Shown: positions 1 to 13,696 of the stretch, one piece after another
How positions within the stretch are numbered: the stretch's first letter is position 1
Layout of the letters: every line of letters begins with the position of its first letter
Source: Sitta carolinensis
Lineage: Eukaryota; Chordata; Aves; Passeriformes; Sittidae
Assembly (NCBI GenBank): GCA_032173965.1
Contig: CM063313.1
Span: forward strand, 483,305 to 547,304
Direction: 5' to 3'
Length of the DNA stretch: 64,000 bases
Notes under the pieces: generated by a model
What the model saw: only the letters and a program-made list of their open reading frames with translations
What the model was told of the DNA's origin: nothing
The model's database searches: none
Position numbers and translations under genes: made by a program

Positions 1-430
1 TAGAATAAAATTTCCAGTTTAGCAAACCTTTTGACCTTTAATTTGGACCTTTTTCCCTCCAATCCACTTTTACTTTAAGGAGCTGAAAGTTTCCCTGTAC
101 CAGTGCATTTGGCGGGGTTTTTTTTTTTTCCCTTCTCCATTTCCTAATTTTGACTTCTGCCCAAAGCCCACGGCAAAAAAACTTTTAAAAACCCCCACTT
201 CGAGCGGGCCCAACCTCCCCCTGATCCACTGCTTTTCCCCAACCCATAACTCCCACAAGTATTTTTTTTTACAAACATTTTATAAACATATATACACACA
301 CATATTTTTTGAACCCCAAAATCAGGAAAATTTCCCACTGCGGTTATTTTGTCGAAAGGGGGGAAAAAAAAACGAAAAAAAGGCATTTTTCAAACGGGCC
401 CAAAAGAAACATTTAGAGATAAAAACAATA
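1..430. other. AT-rich lead-in with many homopolymer runs
   Basis: No gene is visible. The stretch contains an unusual number of long T, A and G runs (about 121-131, 171-180, 265-272, 358-383). It could be genuine low-complexity DNA beside the CpG island or a poorly resolved part of the assembly. Short open frames here look like chance. Confidence 0.4.
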
Positions 431-469
431 CCTATGCACACTTTAAACGTAAGCAAGCGAACTTTTCCG

Positions 470-1070
470 CGGAGTCACGATGGGAGACAAGCGGGAGGCG
501 CGGCTTCCCCGTTTGGGACCCGGGAACTGTCCCTGCCCGTGGGACGCCCCGCCACCCCAGAACCGCCCGAGAGCCCAAGAGCCCCCTTATTTTCTTCGTG
601 TCGCTCTGAAAGAGCCCGAAGGCCGGGGGGAGCCGGGGGGGTTCACGGGTGGGCGCCCCCTCCTGCGCCATTGGGGCGCCCCCTCTCCGCCCGCTCGCTG
701 AAAATTGACCCCCGTTGCCGGCCCTGGGGTGCTGCCCCCGGGTGCTGCCGGTGCTGCCGCCGGGCCGCCGCTCCCCGTCCGCCCCCCCAAAAGTTCCCCG
801 TCGCAGAAACCCCCCCCCTCCCCGGGCCGACGCTCCCCCCCCGGAAGCTGGGGGGTCACGCGGGCGGGGGGCGGGGGGGCCCGGGGGCCCGGACGTGCGG
901 GGGAGCCGGGGCTCGGGACCCGGGGCGGGCCCGCGGCGGCGCCCGAGCCTCTGCGAGTGCCGGCGGGGCCGCTGCCGTGCCCTTAGCGTGCGAGCCAGGC
1001 CAGAGCATCGGCTCGGTTCTTGCTGCTGGTGACCGTGGCACGAGTGCCGGTACTCTGCGGTGGCGGTAGA
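470..1070. promoter_or_regulatory. CpG island without a recognised gene
   Basis: A sharply bounded GC-rich block with dense CpG dinucleotides and GC-box-like C and G runs, between AT-rich flanks. Such islands normally mark promoters. I find no recognisable coding exon in it on either strand; an open frame over 434-1069 is the kind expected from stop-poor GC-rich sequence. It may serve a gene leaving the window on the minus strand, or one on the plus strand whose first exon is non-coding. Confidence 0.6.
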
Positions 1071-4000
1071 AGGAAAGGAACCGAGACTAGAAGCAGCTGT
1101 TTACATATGAGAGGCCAGAAAGTATAAAAGGATAGTTATAAATCTTCTGAGGGAAGTTCCTCCCGATTCCTTTTTACAATCCTGTTTTCCTACGTACAGC
1201 TCTCCCCTCGCCCCTGTCTCTCAGTAGTAATCTGTGTTCATTAAAAAACCCCTCAGTCCATCTCCTGACATACGCTCACGAAGTGCAACCTTTTCGTCCT
1301 TAGAACTGAACTCATTTCCGAAAGGTTACCTTTCACAATCAATACTTTTTATCTTGCAGAAAAGAAAGAAAAAAAAAAAAAAAGTGGGGAGTATTGTCGT
1401 ATTTCTCTGAAGCAGCTTTTTTACTTGCTTCCTTTTCAACACTTGTACTTTTCTGATCGAAACTGAGACAATACCAAGCAAATAAACTTTTTACAAAAGG
1501 ATTTACCAGTAAAGATTTATTGAGTATGGTGCTGCTGGAAAGGTACTGTCCTCAATAGCTGCCTTCTATGGGTGCCAGTGTTTAATTTTTTATGATCTCT
1601 TGCAGCTTTTTTTTGCGTTGCACTGTTTTTGAAAGTCATGGCTTACGTGGTGAAAGTCCCAGTGTGAATATTTTTTGCCATCTCCATTTTATCTATTGGT
1701 TTTTTAGACTTCCAGGTATTTAGACTTCTAGATTTTTGTTCTGCCTTTTGTATTGTTTACAGTAACAGTCACCATAGTTTTCTTTCCCCATAGGGAGAAA
1801 TATCTTACTATTACTACCATAAACTGTCACAGGAACTATTGATACTCATCCAATGATTTGATTTGAGGCAGACACCTCTCAATCATACAGAGCCAGAGAG
1901 GATTCTACATCCTGATTTTTAAAGGATCAAAAAACCAGAGTAGGCTTGTGAAGAATGAGTCTGAACTAGACAAAAATGGACACACACTTCTCTCTACAGA
2001 AAGATCTGAGAATTCCTGTCAGCAGTCCTTAGAAATTGTCTCTGTCTTTCAGACAATGCCTATTTATTTCAAATTGTTAAGAACAGCACTCGAGCTTTGA
2101 CTCCAAGCATGGTTTTGTTTACATGAAGAGGTTGCTAGCTACGTCTTTGGTTTGTGTACCAGGCACGAATAGTGTAGGAAGGGGTAATCTATAGGAGGCC
2201 AAGCCAACAATTTGAAAGGTAGATCTATTCTAGACTGTCTGCTTGTTCTCTAAGGCAAGAGGTTTAATCTGCTTGCTTCTTCCCATAAATCTATAAAATA
2301 AGGCTGCATTAGCACTAAGAAACGCCTCAAGTACAAGAAGCTAATTTTTTACCGTGTATATCTACGATGTAGTATTTACTACATACACTACTTAAGTAAT
2401 CTTTGAGTAAATAGAAAAAGAAAACAATAGACTTGTAGAATATGTCAGACTAATTTGTGGGAGTACAAATGCCAAAATTAGGATGAATGGCTATTGAGGT
2501 AGATGATCATGGGACTGTGATATGAGAAGGAAATAGTAAGAGTGAGGCAGAGCATGAAACGGTCTTGAAAACGAGAAAAGAAATATTATCTGAAGGTTTA
2601 TTAAGTGTAATTGAAAATTCCTACAGGAATGTTAGCTGTGAGCTTCTGCTAACAGTTCTTGATGTAGTTTTAGCCTGAAATATGCCACAATTGTTCAATG
2701 AAGAGCCTTTTCCTGTCTAAATTATGTCTTCAAAATCACCATGCAGTGAAAAGGTACTTGCACATTAAATTCATACCTGTATGCGATTATGTCAAAATTA
2801 CAGAATCATGAAACACAAATGACTCCAAATCTAAATTCTCCACTTACATTCATTGGTTACAGCATTCTATATTTCAAAGTTTTGTGCAGCATAAGAAAAT
2901 TAACAGGGCTTAAAAGAGAGAACATAAAAGGCTTTTGCTTCTCAGTTTTCCACTTATTTTTCTTTTTGAAACCATTTCACCTCCATTATTCATACCATCT
3001 TGACAAATCTACTTATCTAGTGTCTGGTAATTACATGGTTTCTTACTTGCCATTCATAGATGTTAACAACTTACAATACGTGGACACATACAAGCATGTA
3101 CACATATAAGCATGGACACAGCTTTTAGAAGTTAATTGCACTGAGAAATAGTTTCCACAGCTCAGTGGAAGGGAAAACATGTATGGATAAACACATATCC
3201 ATTTTCATCAAAACCCATATGTACTAGTGTATATGTATGTGTTTGAGGGGAAAAAGATTTACATTGCTCAACAAGCTGTAATTTTGTAGTTCCAACAAAC
3301 ATTAACTTTTCTAGGCTTTCTGAAACATTTACACAAGATACTTTGCAGTGTTTTTACAGTTATATAAGTTTTGTGGCTACTGGGCTGCCAAATGCTTATT
3401 GTGTGCCCTCTTGTGGCTCAGAGTATTAGTATGTTATTTGTCATGGAAAAGACAGAGATGCATTGGTAAGAAAATTATTTTTTAATGGAATTCAAGCTCT
3501 GTATAAGAGAAATGACAAGCTACTAAAAAGCCTTGCTCATACTGTATAAGTTGCTGATACAGTCATATATGCAAAATGTGCTGGTATTGCAGATTCTACA
3601 CAAATGTGTAAGAGTATTGACTTGTAAATGTCATTCGTAAAGGATAAGTAATGATACAATCCAGACTTCTTGTAATATGATTTTTCATTCTGTAATGATT
3701 TAGAAATCTGATGCATAATAAGTTACTTTAAAATTAAGCACCAATAACTCATTCCCTAACCTGGAATAATGGGTTTCAATCTGAGCCATGAACTCAGATT
3801 CCAATAGTTCTGAGCATGAAAAACACTTTAATCTGCCTCTCTCCAAGTGAATCCAGACTTGCAATGAAAGCAAATGAGTTTTTTCCAAAAGTACCAGTTC
3901 TCTATTCCTTCTTAGCAGGATTGGCTACCATGTTATCCACAGAAGTGTGGATATCACATATCAACTCTTGAAATCAGGAGACTCCAATTCTCTTTGATTT

Positions 4001-5890
4001 CTTTTATTATACAGCTCTTCTGTAAACTCTGAAATTACACAATATATAAATTTTATCTTCATCAGTTCATATTCCTTCAAATGGTTGTGATGATTTTAGC
4101 TAAATGATGAATAGGAAAAGTAGAAGGCAAAAAGCAAAAATATTGAACACAAAACAGAAATTTTTTAAAAAAAATTCTTCAGTTGTAGAGTTCTTTGTGA
4201 TTTCTTCAACCATAAACATGCAAAATAGGTATTAGTAGAACTGGAAACATAATATTAGATACTACTTTTGGCTAGAGAATATCTTGGAATTGCAAAAAGA
4301 TTGCAATTATATTAAAAACTATTGCAGAAATACAAATATTTCCAATGGAATGAGTGCTGTGATACTCTTATACTGATATCAGACCTGGTGTGTTTGATGG
4401 TAATTAAAATCCATATAAAATGGAAGGTGAATCAGTTTTCAAAACTTCCACTGCCATTGAAAATGTTATTTACTTTTTAATTGTTTAATCTTCCCAGACA
4501 TTTCAATATCATACATCAAATATGATATCAAAGCAGGAAACCTAAATCAACTGCCAACAATTTCCCATTACTCCCATGAGAGGAATGCTTCCAGACCTCA
4601 AATAATATGTTTAATATACTGAGAACTGTGTTCAAATGTTTACTGCACTATATCCGGATTTTTAAAAACCCAGCTCCTGAAGAATGAAAACATTGGCTTT
4701 TTCTCAAATGTTTTTAAGTAGGAGAAGAAATTCAGGGTGTGGTGGATTCTCTCAAGTATCCCAGCTAGTCATAACGTTCATTCTGAAGAAGTTACCAGTT
4801 ACAGATTCACTCTCGATTGGCCTTTTTTATATAAATTCTAGGTTTCCTCTTAGTTGTACTAGTGAAACAACTGTAAGCTTGGATTTCAGTTTATCTTCTT
4901 TTCTTAATTTAAAGAAGCATGGAGTCTGCAGTTACAACAAAATATTTAACTGGTTTAAGTAATGAATGTGAAATAAATTTTTAAAACCTTGTGCCTATAT
5001 AAACAATTCATACTGTAATATATCTGCCATAATTAGTGTTTTAGTTTGATAGTTACAGTTTGTAATGTACATTTATTTAAAGATCTTTTAAATCTAGTTT
5101 AGATTAAAGGCTTTAAGAAGGGGGTACATGTACACGGCTTATGTATTTATTTTAAGCTCTCTTCTTTGTTGTGTTGCCATTATCTATCTAGAAGCTCCAC
5201 TAAGTGAGGCTGCTCTTGAAATAACATGTCTTGAGAGTTGGGATACTTCAAGTGTCTTATTGGATCGTGGGTTTTTAAAGCAAGTCAAGCCACACTTGCT
5301 AAGGACTTCAACCCGGCGTTGCTTGTGTACCTGCACATCCTTCATGTTCTACCTTTAAACTACACTAGTGCAGGTAATATATATTTGTGTGCATATTTGA
5401 TTTCTAAAGGTACTGCGAGTTGTTTGGCAAAAATAAAGAGCTAAATATTCATAAAAAGAACAGCAGGTTTATAAGATCTTCTCAGAGTGTTTCTGTATCT
5501 TCCAGTCATCTTAGATCTGTCCTAAAGAAACTCTACTGAGTTTCTTGCGATTGAGATTGTAATTGCTGGATAAACAGCAATTACAATATGTGCCATAATA
5601 AAAAGAGAACATAGGCAATTTTGAGCAACTGGCCATAAGCAGAAAGAAGGTTAGCATATTGCAAGCACGCTGTAAGCACATTGTGATTTCCTTGGCATGG
5701 AATCAACTATGTATTAGTCCTGATATAGATTACAGTTGTACTAGAACAAGTTTTACTGATGTTGAATGAATATGGCACACTCCTTTCCTCCGTAGCTGGA
5801 GCACAATGCCCTTCAAAAATAAGGCATTCTGATGCATGTGTCATGTCTCGTGGAGCAAAAAAAAAGCCAAAAATGTGTCTGTTTAAGGAG
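1071..5890. other. AT-rich intergenic DNA, no gene recognised
   Basis: About 4.8 kb of AT-rich sequence. Open frames are short and show no recognisable protein, and I see no convincing exon with paired splice sites. Nothing else stands out. Confidence 0.5.
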
Positions 5891-7331
5891 ATCACAGAAT
5901 CAAAAAGAATCATGGAACTAAAAAGAACCATGAAATGGCTAAGGTTGGCAAGGGCCCCTCTAGGCTCTCTAGTCCAACCTCCTTACAAAAGCAGGTTTCC
6001 CTAGATCAATGGTACTTAGGCATGTGTGCAGACAGCTTGTGAATAATCTCTGTTCTAGGCAAGTAGACTCCATACCCTCTCTGGGCAATTTGTTCCGGGT
6101 CTAAGGCACTCTCACAGTAAATACGTTCTTCCTCATTTTCAAGTAGAACTTCTGTGGTTCAGTTTCTTCCTGTTCACTCTTGTTCTATTGTTTGGCACCT
6201 CCGAGAAGAGCCTGGTCTATCCTTTTGACATCCTCCCTTCAGATACTTACACATCAATAGAACCTCTCTCAGGCTTCTCCAGGCTAACCAACACCAGCTT
6301 CCTTTGCCTTTCCTAATAAGCGAGGTGCTCCAGTCCCCCCATCATCTTTGTAGCCTCTGCTGGACCTGCTCCAGGAACTCCATATCTTTGTTGTCCAGAG
6401 GAGTTCAGAACATCTGGAGTGCTGTATCCTCACCACAGCTGAATAGAGGGGCAGGATCACCTACCATGACCTGCTGGCAATGTTCTTCCTAATGCACCCC
6501 AGGTTACCATTTGATTTCTTGGCCACCAGGACACACTGCTGGCTCATGGACATTTTGTCCACCAGAATGCCCAGGTCCTTCTCCACAGAACTCCCCCCAG
6601 CCTGTGCTGGTGCCTGGGGTTGTTCCTCCCCAGGTACAGGACCTTGTTCTTGCATGTCATTAGAGATAGTGTCAAAAGACTTGCTGAAGTCAAGGTAGAC
6701 TATATCCACTACTTTCACCTCATCCATCCAGGTACTTGCCTCATTGCAGAAGGTAATCAGGCTGAGCAAGTGTGATTTCTCCACGCTGATGACTCCTGAT
6801 CATCTTCTTATCATCCATGTGGGTAGAGATGGTCTCCAGAATGCGGTGCTCCTTCACTTTGCCAGGGATTGAGGTAAGTCTGACTGGCTTGTAGTTTCCT
6901 AGGTCTTCCTTCTTGCTCCTTTTGAAGACCAGGGTGACATTTGCTTTCTTCCAGTTCTCAGCACCTCTCCTCATCTCCATGACCTTTCAAAGATGATCTC
7001 ACAATGGTGTTCACCGCCTCTTTCAGCACTCATGGATACATCCCACCAGTGTCTATGGACTTTTAGATGTTAAAATTGAGTAAATGGTCTCTTACCCAAT
7101 CCTTCTCAGCCAAAAGAAAATCTTTAGTTTTCCAGACCTTCTCGCTGATCTTTTGGGTTAGAATTCCTGAGGGGTAGCCTTGGCAGTGAAGACTGAAGCA
7201 AAGATGTTCAGTAATTCTACCTCCTGTGCAGCCTCTGTCACTAGGGTCCCTGTTCCATTCAGTAACAGGCTCATATTATGCCTAATATTCATTTTGTTAC
7301 TATTTAATTGATGTATTGATGTATTTGAAAA
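5891..7331 (-). mobile_element. CR1 LINE fragment, RT-coding, internally deleted
   Basis: Read on the minus strand this is a CR1 non-LTR retrotransposon. Translations include the RT block with EDLGNYKPVRLTSIPGK at about 6850-6900 and VYLDFSKSFDTIS at about 6660-6700, followed by VDKMSMSQQCVLVAKKSNGN near 6500-6560. The 3' end lies at about 5891-5935, where the complement of a degenerate ATTCTATG-type tail is seen. Between the DFSKSFDTIS block and the downstream block the FADD catalytic segment is absent, so the copy has an internal deletion as well as frameshifts. It is 5'-truncated, as most CR1 copies are, and cannot encode active RT. Confidence 0.88.
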
Positions 7332-10125
7332 CAAAAGATAAAGGAGAACATGAAATTAAATGAGACAAAAGCAGGAGGAAGTTGGTTTTAGAAACTTTAG
7401 AATGAGCAAAAAGGAGGAATGAAGTCTCAGAAACTATAGTGGCTCTTTCAGGTGGTGATCACAGAAGATACAATTCTTAACAAGGATAGATTTGTGTGTT
7501 TCTCCTCTTACTGGAGGAGAAACAAAGGGAGAAATTAAAGGCACAATGCCAAAACCTGGTTATTCTTTACATTTTCCTAAGGGTGAAACATTGCAATACT
7601 TATTCTAAGAGATTTTTTAAAATGTATGATAATTTATAAATAGCTTCTGAAAAGAGCATAACAGACTGGCTGAGAATAAGGTCTGTAAGCAATTGCTACA
7701 CTCAAGTGCACTTTATATTAAAGGAGTGAAAAGCTCAATAAATTATTTTCCTGGCAGATCAGGAATGAGAAAGTTAAAAAAACATCTTGGAAATAACACT
7801 AGATACAAAGAAGATAATTTCAGAGAAGGGGAGAAAACCAGCATTTTTTTGCCAGACACTTCCCTTTCAGTCACATCTGAACAGCAACCATTCCTAATCT
7901 GGCACTCCCAAGGCCATGGAAATGTTTGTTCTGTTGAACAATCTCTGGTTTATTTTGCAATGAGATAAGGCTTCTCAGGACCCTACAACTGAAATTCAAA
8001 AGCTAGCTAATGTATTTAGTTAACTAAATCTTAAGTTTTTTTCCTATGATTTAGAGTTATTGCTCAGACAAGATGTCCTGTTTCTCAAAAAATGTAGGAA
8101 ATTCAAATTAAAGAGAATTTATAGTCATATGAAAAATTTCCTTTTAAAATATATTATTTTAATAAATTTTCTGATCATTGTTATTAAGTTGATAATTGTT
8201 TTTCTTTTAATTGCATTTACTATTAAATGGAACGGCATTTATAAAAATGTTCATATAATTATAAGAAAGTTTAAACTATTAATATATACATTAGAAAAAA
8301 ATAAGTAGTTTAAATGAAATTGTTAATGACAGTATCTGACTGTCTCTGATACTTATTCTTTTTCTCTCACTGAATCATGTAAATACATATTTTTCCATAC
8401 TTTTAAAAAGGAACTTGCTTAGAAGTGTGTGAGAAAAGTAGATTTCTTTCATTTATTATTTCAAAGACTAAAATAAAGGCGGTATAATGCACATTTATAA
8501 GCTATGTTGAAGCTATTTTCAATGTGTATTCACAAGCCTTTTTTAGAGCATAGGCTTCATTTAAATAAACAAGTTTGTAGTTAGTCTTGTTCAGTGTATC
8601 TGAGGATGTATTTAACAAGACTTGAAATGATAGAGAGATCAAGATAAAGAATATCTCATATATAATCTCTCATATATAGGATGACTTAAATATGAGAGGA
8701 AAAAACCTGAATAGACTTGTACTTTGTGGCCTAGAAAATAGACATTTGATAGAGGTCATTCTGGTTTACGATCTTTCTCTATAAAATCATGAATTGAACA
8801 GAGAATGTGACTCATTACCCCATCTGCTAGGAGTAATCATATAAACCCGGTAGATTGTAGGTCCAAAATAAAGAGATATTTGTCCTACAGCACAGCTGAA
8901 TATGTAGTTTTGTAGTTGCCCTGAAGTACTGTTGATGCAGAAGTTTCCATGAGTTCAAAGAATAAAAAGACAATATCATGAAAGAAAAAGTTATTGAACA
9001 CAAAGGCTATTGAAACATCACTGGCTCAGGAAGTTCCTGAACCACAAGTTTATTACAGAGAAATATCATTGCATAGACTCCTTGTTCTGATAGTCTTACA
9101 TAACGATCTGATTCTGGTAATAGTTATAAAAGTATTTGAGGCTAGATAGACCTTTGGTGATGCATCTGTTCTTGTCTTCTGTATTTCAATTCACTGTTCC
9201 TGTTGCAGATAGAAAAATGTGTAGATACTCCTTTTATAATGCAGTTCAGCAGCTGAAAAATGAGAAATTATGTGGCTCACAAAAGGAATTAGCATATACA
9301 TTATCTGGAATGGTTCAACTTCTGCCAAAGACTTGTAGTCTGGTAGAATGGGAACTGAAGTCATGCTACCTTTCTATTCCTGCATTCTCTTCTAAGGGAC
9401 ACATCAGTCTACTTTATCTGTATTTGAAGAATGCCACATATGATGCGAGTCAGACTACACCTCCCCTTCTGATCACAGAAGCTGACACTTTATTCGGGCT
9501 TCCTGTTTTATTTGAGAGAAAAACAGAAGCATCCTCTGTTTTCAGTCTTATTTATCCCTCCATGTCTTGTTTGATATTTCTTTTGAAACAGTAAAAAAAA
9601 ATGTGTTCTCTCTTGCCAAACCATTGTGATGAGTCTTTAAAAAATATGAAGATGTTTATGGGGCTATCATGGCTATCTTTACTATGTCCTTGACATCATA
9701 CAGCAAGGGAGACCCTTCTATTCTACTCTCAGGGAGACCAAGTCCCAGCTTGCTGATTCTCTAATCCCTCATTTATAGTGCTTTGGTGCTGCAAGGCTGT
9801 AAGATCCAGTGCTCCACAAAGCAGTTCACTCCATCTAATCACTGGAGTCAAAACAGCAAATAACACACAGAAAATCATTTTTCTCTGAAGCAGTGATCTA
9901 CAATCCAGGGTTTTGTTTCTAGATTCCAAGCTACTTCATTAAGTCATTTTCCTAGGAAAGAAATATGAAATAAGATGACACCGATGAGGCAAAATCCTAT
10001 TTGCCTCCTCTACTTGTTTGTTCCATAACTGAACTTAAATGAGGAAAGCTTTTCTACAGAAGTTTGTTGGAAATAAATAATAATAATAGCAGATAGATGT
10101 ATTATTCAGATATCAGATAAGCAAC
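7332..10125. other. AT-rich intergenic DNA, no gene recognised
   Basis: Very AT-rich from 8,050 to 8,900. The longest open frame (9136-9594, plus, 152 codons) matches nothing I recognise, and there is no supporting promoter or exon structure. Confidence 0.45.
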
Positions 10126-11579
10126 TGTGTTAGTTTGACCAGCCCATGGAAGTGAGCTGGATAGTTTTCAGATTGGCATTTTATTAGACCAATGGGAAAG
10201 CATGTGGTTTTCTGGTTATTATTACATTTGAAAGGAAACAAAGTCCAGGAAGCTGCCTTTTCCTTCTGGCTGTTGGAGAGAGACCTTTCTCCCTCAGCCC
10301 TGGGCCGAGTGGGGAGAGGGGAGGAAGGCCACAGGGGCAGGTGGGGCTCAGCTGCTTCTGAGAACATCTGCCGACACAGAGTTCTGCTCTGCTGCTGGCC
10401 CGGGCCGGGCTCTGCCTCTGTTTAACTCTGGGCAGAGAGGGGAAGAATCGATGCTGTGGGCCCGGGCCTGATAAGACTGAGGAACAGAAAAGGGGATGTG
10501 GGGATCTGTCCAATTCCCCCCCAGCTGCAAAAGACCAGTGAGCAGCTGCTTTTTGGCAACAACCCGCTGAGATCTGTGCCCCCAGGCTTTGAAATAGGAC
10601 ACCATGGACTTCGGCCTGGCCCCAGATGTTAGCACAGCTCCAGCACATCTGCAATCCCTCGGGTGAATGTCCTGGGCCTGACACTTCCTTTGTTAACTCT
10701 TTCAGTGCCTGAGTGCACAGATGGGACCCGAGAAACCTTCCATCCTCTCTTGACTGAGAGAAAACTAGAATGCAGATGTGTAGAGACCGCATAAAAGTAT
10801 CAATGTCAGTCAAGAAGGAGTGAAAGTCTAGATGGAAAGAGGATGGGTAGCTGCTTTCAAGCTGAAAAGACTCTTATAAGCTATGGTAATTGATTATAAT
10901 TCCTTTAAACCATAGAGAAGTATGGGGAAGATAGAGAGTTCAAATTGTAAACTCAAGCAAAAGAATGCAATGTTGAAGGGGCTGTTGATTCCATAAGAAA
11001 TTGAACAGAGAGATAAAGTGATAAAGACTATTTATCCTCAAAGAAGAAGTGAATCTCTGTTCCCTGAGATGAAGATGATCCCAAAGATAAAGAGAACTTT
11101 TGCTTTGAACGGTTTATCTTTAAAATGAAACCCCATACATCGATGTGGCCCAGAGACACAACTGTGAACATGGGAGGAGTTTCATGAATGCAGATCTTCC
11201 AGGCGATTGCTGTTCATGAAGATTGAACCCATGAGAGAACTGTTTTCTTGTGGGAAAATTTCCCATAGCGAACGAGAGGTGCTTCCCTCCCTAAGTGAAC
11301 TGTAGAAAGACTGGTTTAGAAGTGAAACATTGACTGAGATTAATGAGTGTTGTTTTCTTTACATTGTCAGTTAAAGGAAAAGAAAGGTTAGAGAGGAAGG
11401 AAGAGTGTTCTGAAAATTTCATTCTGATTCTTGGGTTTTTTTTCCTTTTAGTGTTAAATAAAGTCTTATTACTTTTAAGTTTAAGCCTGCTTTGCTCTTG
11501 ATTGGGAGATTTCAAAATGGCAAACCCAAACCAGAACACAAATTAATGTTTCTGCCCAGTTTTGAATGAAACCACGACA
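10126..11579 (+). mobile_element. Solo LTR, avian ERVL-type
   Basis: The segment begins TGTGTTAGTTTGACC and ends AACCACGACA, giving TG...CA termini. The flanking 5-mers GCAAC (10121-10125) and GTAAC (11580-11584) differ by one base and are a likely target-site duplication. A polyadenylation signal AATAAA lies at 11457-11462 near the 3' end, as expected for R/U5. The same ends and 3' third recur in the element at 50.4-52.9 kb, and a related 3' third occurs at 39.3-40.6 kb. No gag, pol or env sequence is present, so this is a solo LTR left by recombination. Confidence 0.72.
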
Positions 11580-12529
11580 GTAACTAATGTCTAAGAGTAG
11601 CAGAGGTCTTAGACATGCTTCCTTTCAAATTTTAATCAATCTTTTAAAGATTTGCCAACATGTCATGCAAACCTTTTGACACCATTCTCATCAGAAAGTC
11701 CTGTTTCCATGGCCTATTGATGTCTGCATTTCTTCCTTCTTTTTATCATTAGTGATTGAGTCATGAAATGCTAGTGAAAGAAAATAGCTTTATTTCCATT
11801 ACCCTTTTTCACTGGGTAGAGAAAAATGTTTTTACAGAGAAAAAATATTGCTTGTTAGTGGTCTGAGTTGCTTCATAACAAGCAAGGTTTGTCATAATTA
11901 TTCTATTAGAAAAGTAGATGGATGGGGTAAGCAAAACCTAAGTAATGGTCAGTGTTGTACAAAAGGAGCATGACTACCAGGACATTCAGAAGGAGTGCGA
12001 ACTACATTGAAACTACAAAATTGAGCATGTAGCATAGAAAATCCTGGCACACTAGTCCAAATAGTGAGGGTGTGGGAGTGGGGTGAGGAATCCAGTTGGG
12101 ACAGCAGGGAATACACCTACGTAATGCCAGGGTGGTCTGCATCTGGTTCTCCTCAGCAGAGCTTTGTGTATTGGGCTTTGCTTCTAGGGCAGAAGATAAC
12201 ACTGAGCATTGGAGATCACAACCTCACCCATGCACGTGTCCAGTTAGATTTGGACTGGGGGAACTGAAGGAAGGTAAAGCACCCTCGATGCCAAACATCT
12301 TTCCTTTTTCTTTGACAAAAGCATTTCTTCAATACAGCTTAGTATACAATATCCAATTCCTTGAAAAGAGGGAGACAAAGACCAGCTTGTGATTTCCTTC
12401 TGCAGTTTCCAGGCCATTTTTTTAGCATTCTGGGACCAACTCCTATCCCTGCAGAGGGGAAGTCCCACCAAGTAGCTAAGAACTTTGTCTAAATGCTTCT
12501 TGAATTCTGGGAGTTTTGGGGCCTATGAG
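11580..12529. other. Intergenic spacer between LTR and CR1
   Basis: No gene is visible in this stretch of just under 1 kb. Open frames on both strands are short and unrelated to known proteins. Confidence 0.4.
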
Positions 12530-13696
12530 CAGGTGGCCTGCTGAATAGATAAGGGAAAAACTGTGAATGTATTCTACCTGGACTTCAGTAAAGCTTTGAT
12601 GCTCTCTCTCACAGCATTCTCCTGGAGAAGCTGACAGTCCATGGCTTGGAGGGGTGGTCTTTTACTCCTTTTTTTTTCACTCTTTCCTGAGTAAAAAATA
12701 TGTCTGGATGGCCAGGCTCAGAGAGCAGTGGTAAATGGAGTTACATCCATCTGACGGCGAGTCACCCAGCACTGGTGCCAGTCCTGTTTAATTCCTTCAG
12801 TGATGCCCTGGACAAGGGATCAAGTGCACCCTCAGTCAGTTTGCAGGTGACACCAAGCTGGGTGGGAGTGTTGATCTGCTGGAGGGCAGGAAGGCTCTGC
12901 AGAGGGATCTGGACAGGCTGGATCATGGGCTGAGGCCAATGGTGAGAGGTTCAACAAGGCCCAGTGCTGGGTCCTGCCCTTGGGTCACAACAACACAGGC
13001 AGCTCCACAGGCTGGGGCAGAGTGGCTGGAAAGGCCCTGGGGGTGCTGGTGACAGCAGCTGAATATGAGCCAGGGTGTGCCCAGGTGGCCAAGAAGCCAA
13101 TGGCATCCTGGCCTGCATCAGCAATGGTGTGGGCAGCAGGGCCAGGGCAGGGATTGTCCCCCTGTGCTGGACACTGCTGAGGCCACACCTTGAATCCTGT
13201 GTCCAGCTCTGGGCCCCTCAAGCTAGAAAAGGCATTGAAGTCCTAGAAGGAGTCCAGAGAAGGGCAATGGAGCTGGTGAAGGGTCTGGAGGACAAGTCCT
13301 GCGAGGAGTGGCTGAGGGAGCTGGGGATGTTTATTCGGGAGAAAAGGCTCAGGGGAGACCTTGTTTCTCTCTGCAATTGCCTGAAAGTAGGCTGTAGCCA
13401 GGTAGGGGTTGGTATGTTCTCCCAGGCAACAAGAAACAGGATGAGCTGCTCCAGGGGAGTTCAGGTTGGACATCAGGAGGAATATCTTCACTGAAAAAGT
13501 AGCTAAGCTTTGGAATGGACTGCCCAGGTAAGTGGGAATTCACCACCCTTGAAGATATTCAAGAAATGACTGGATGTGGCACTTACGTGCATGGTTAAGA
13601 ATAAATTAACTATGGTTATTTTGCATGGCAGTGATTGGTCAAAGGTTGGATTTGATGATCTTGGAAATCTTTTACAACCTTAATGATTCTATGATA
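12530..13696 (+). mobile_element. CR1 LINE fragment, 3' RT region and tail
   Basis: Plus-strand CR1 copy. It starts in the RT block (VFYLDFSKAL at about 12570) and continues through LVPVLFNSFSDALDKG at 12775-12820 and the catalytic block at 12840-12866. It then runs into the C-terminal region (about 13075-13495, with VQRRAMELVKGLEDKS) and the 3' UTR ending TTAATGATTCTATGATA. The catalytic motif reads FAGD instead of the usual FADD, and frames switch several times, so the copy is dead. The tail is typical of avian CR1. Confidence 0.9.

Noticed and set aside
434..1069. 211-codon open frame in the CpG island
   Set aside because: Low-complexity Pro/Gly/Ala/Arg translation with overlapping open frames on both strands, as expected from CpG-rich sequence.
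9136..9594. 152-codon plus-strand open frame in AT-rich DNA
   Set aside because: Longer than expected by chance here, but the protein resembles nothing I know and there is no promoter, splice context or second exon. Left as a possible decayed element.
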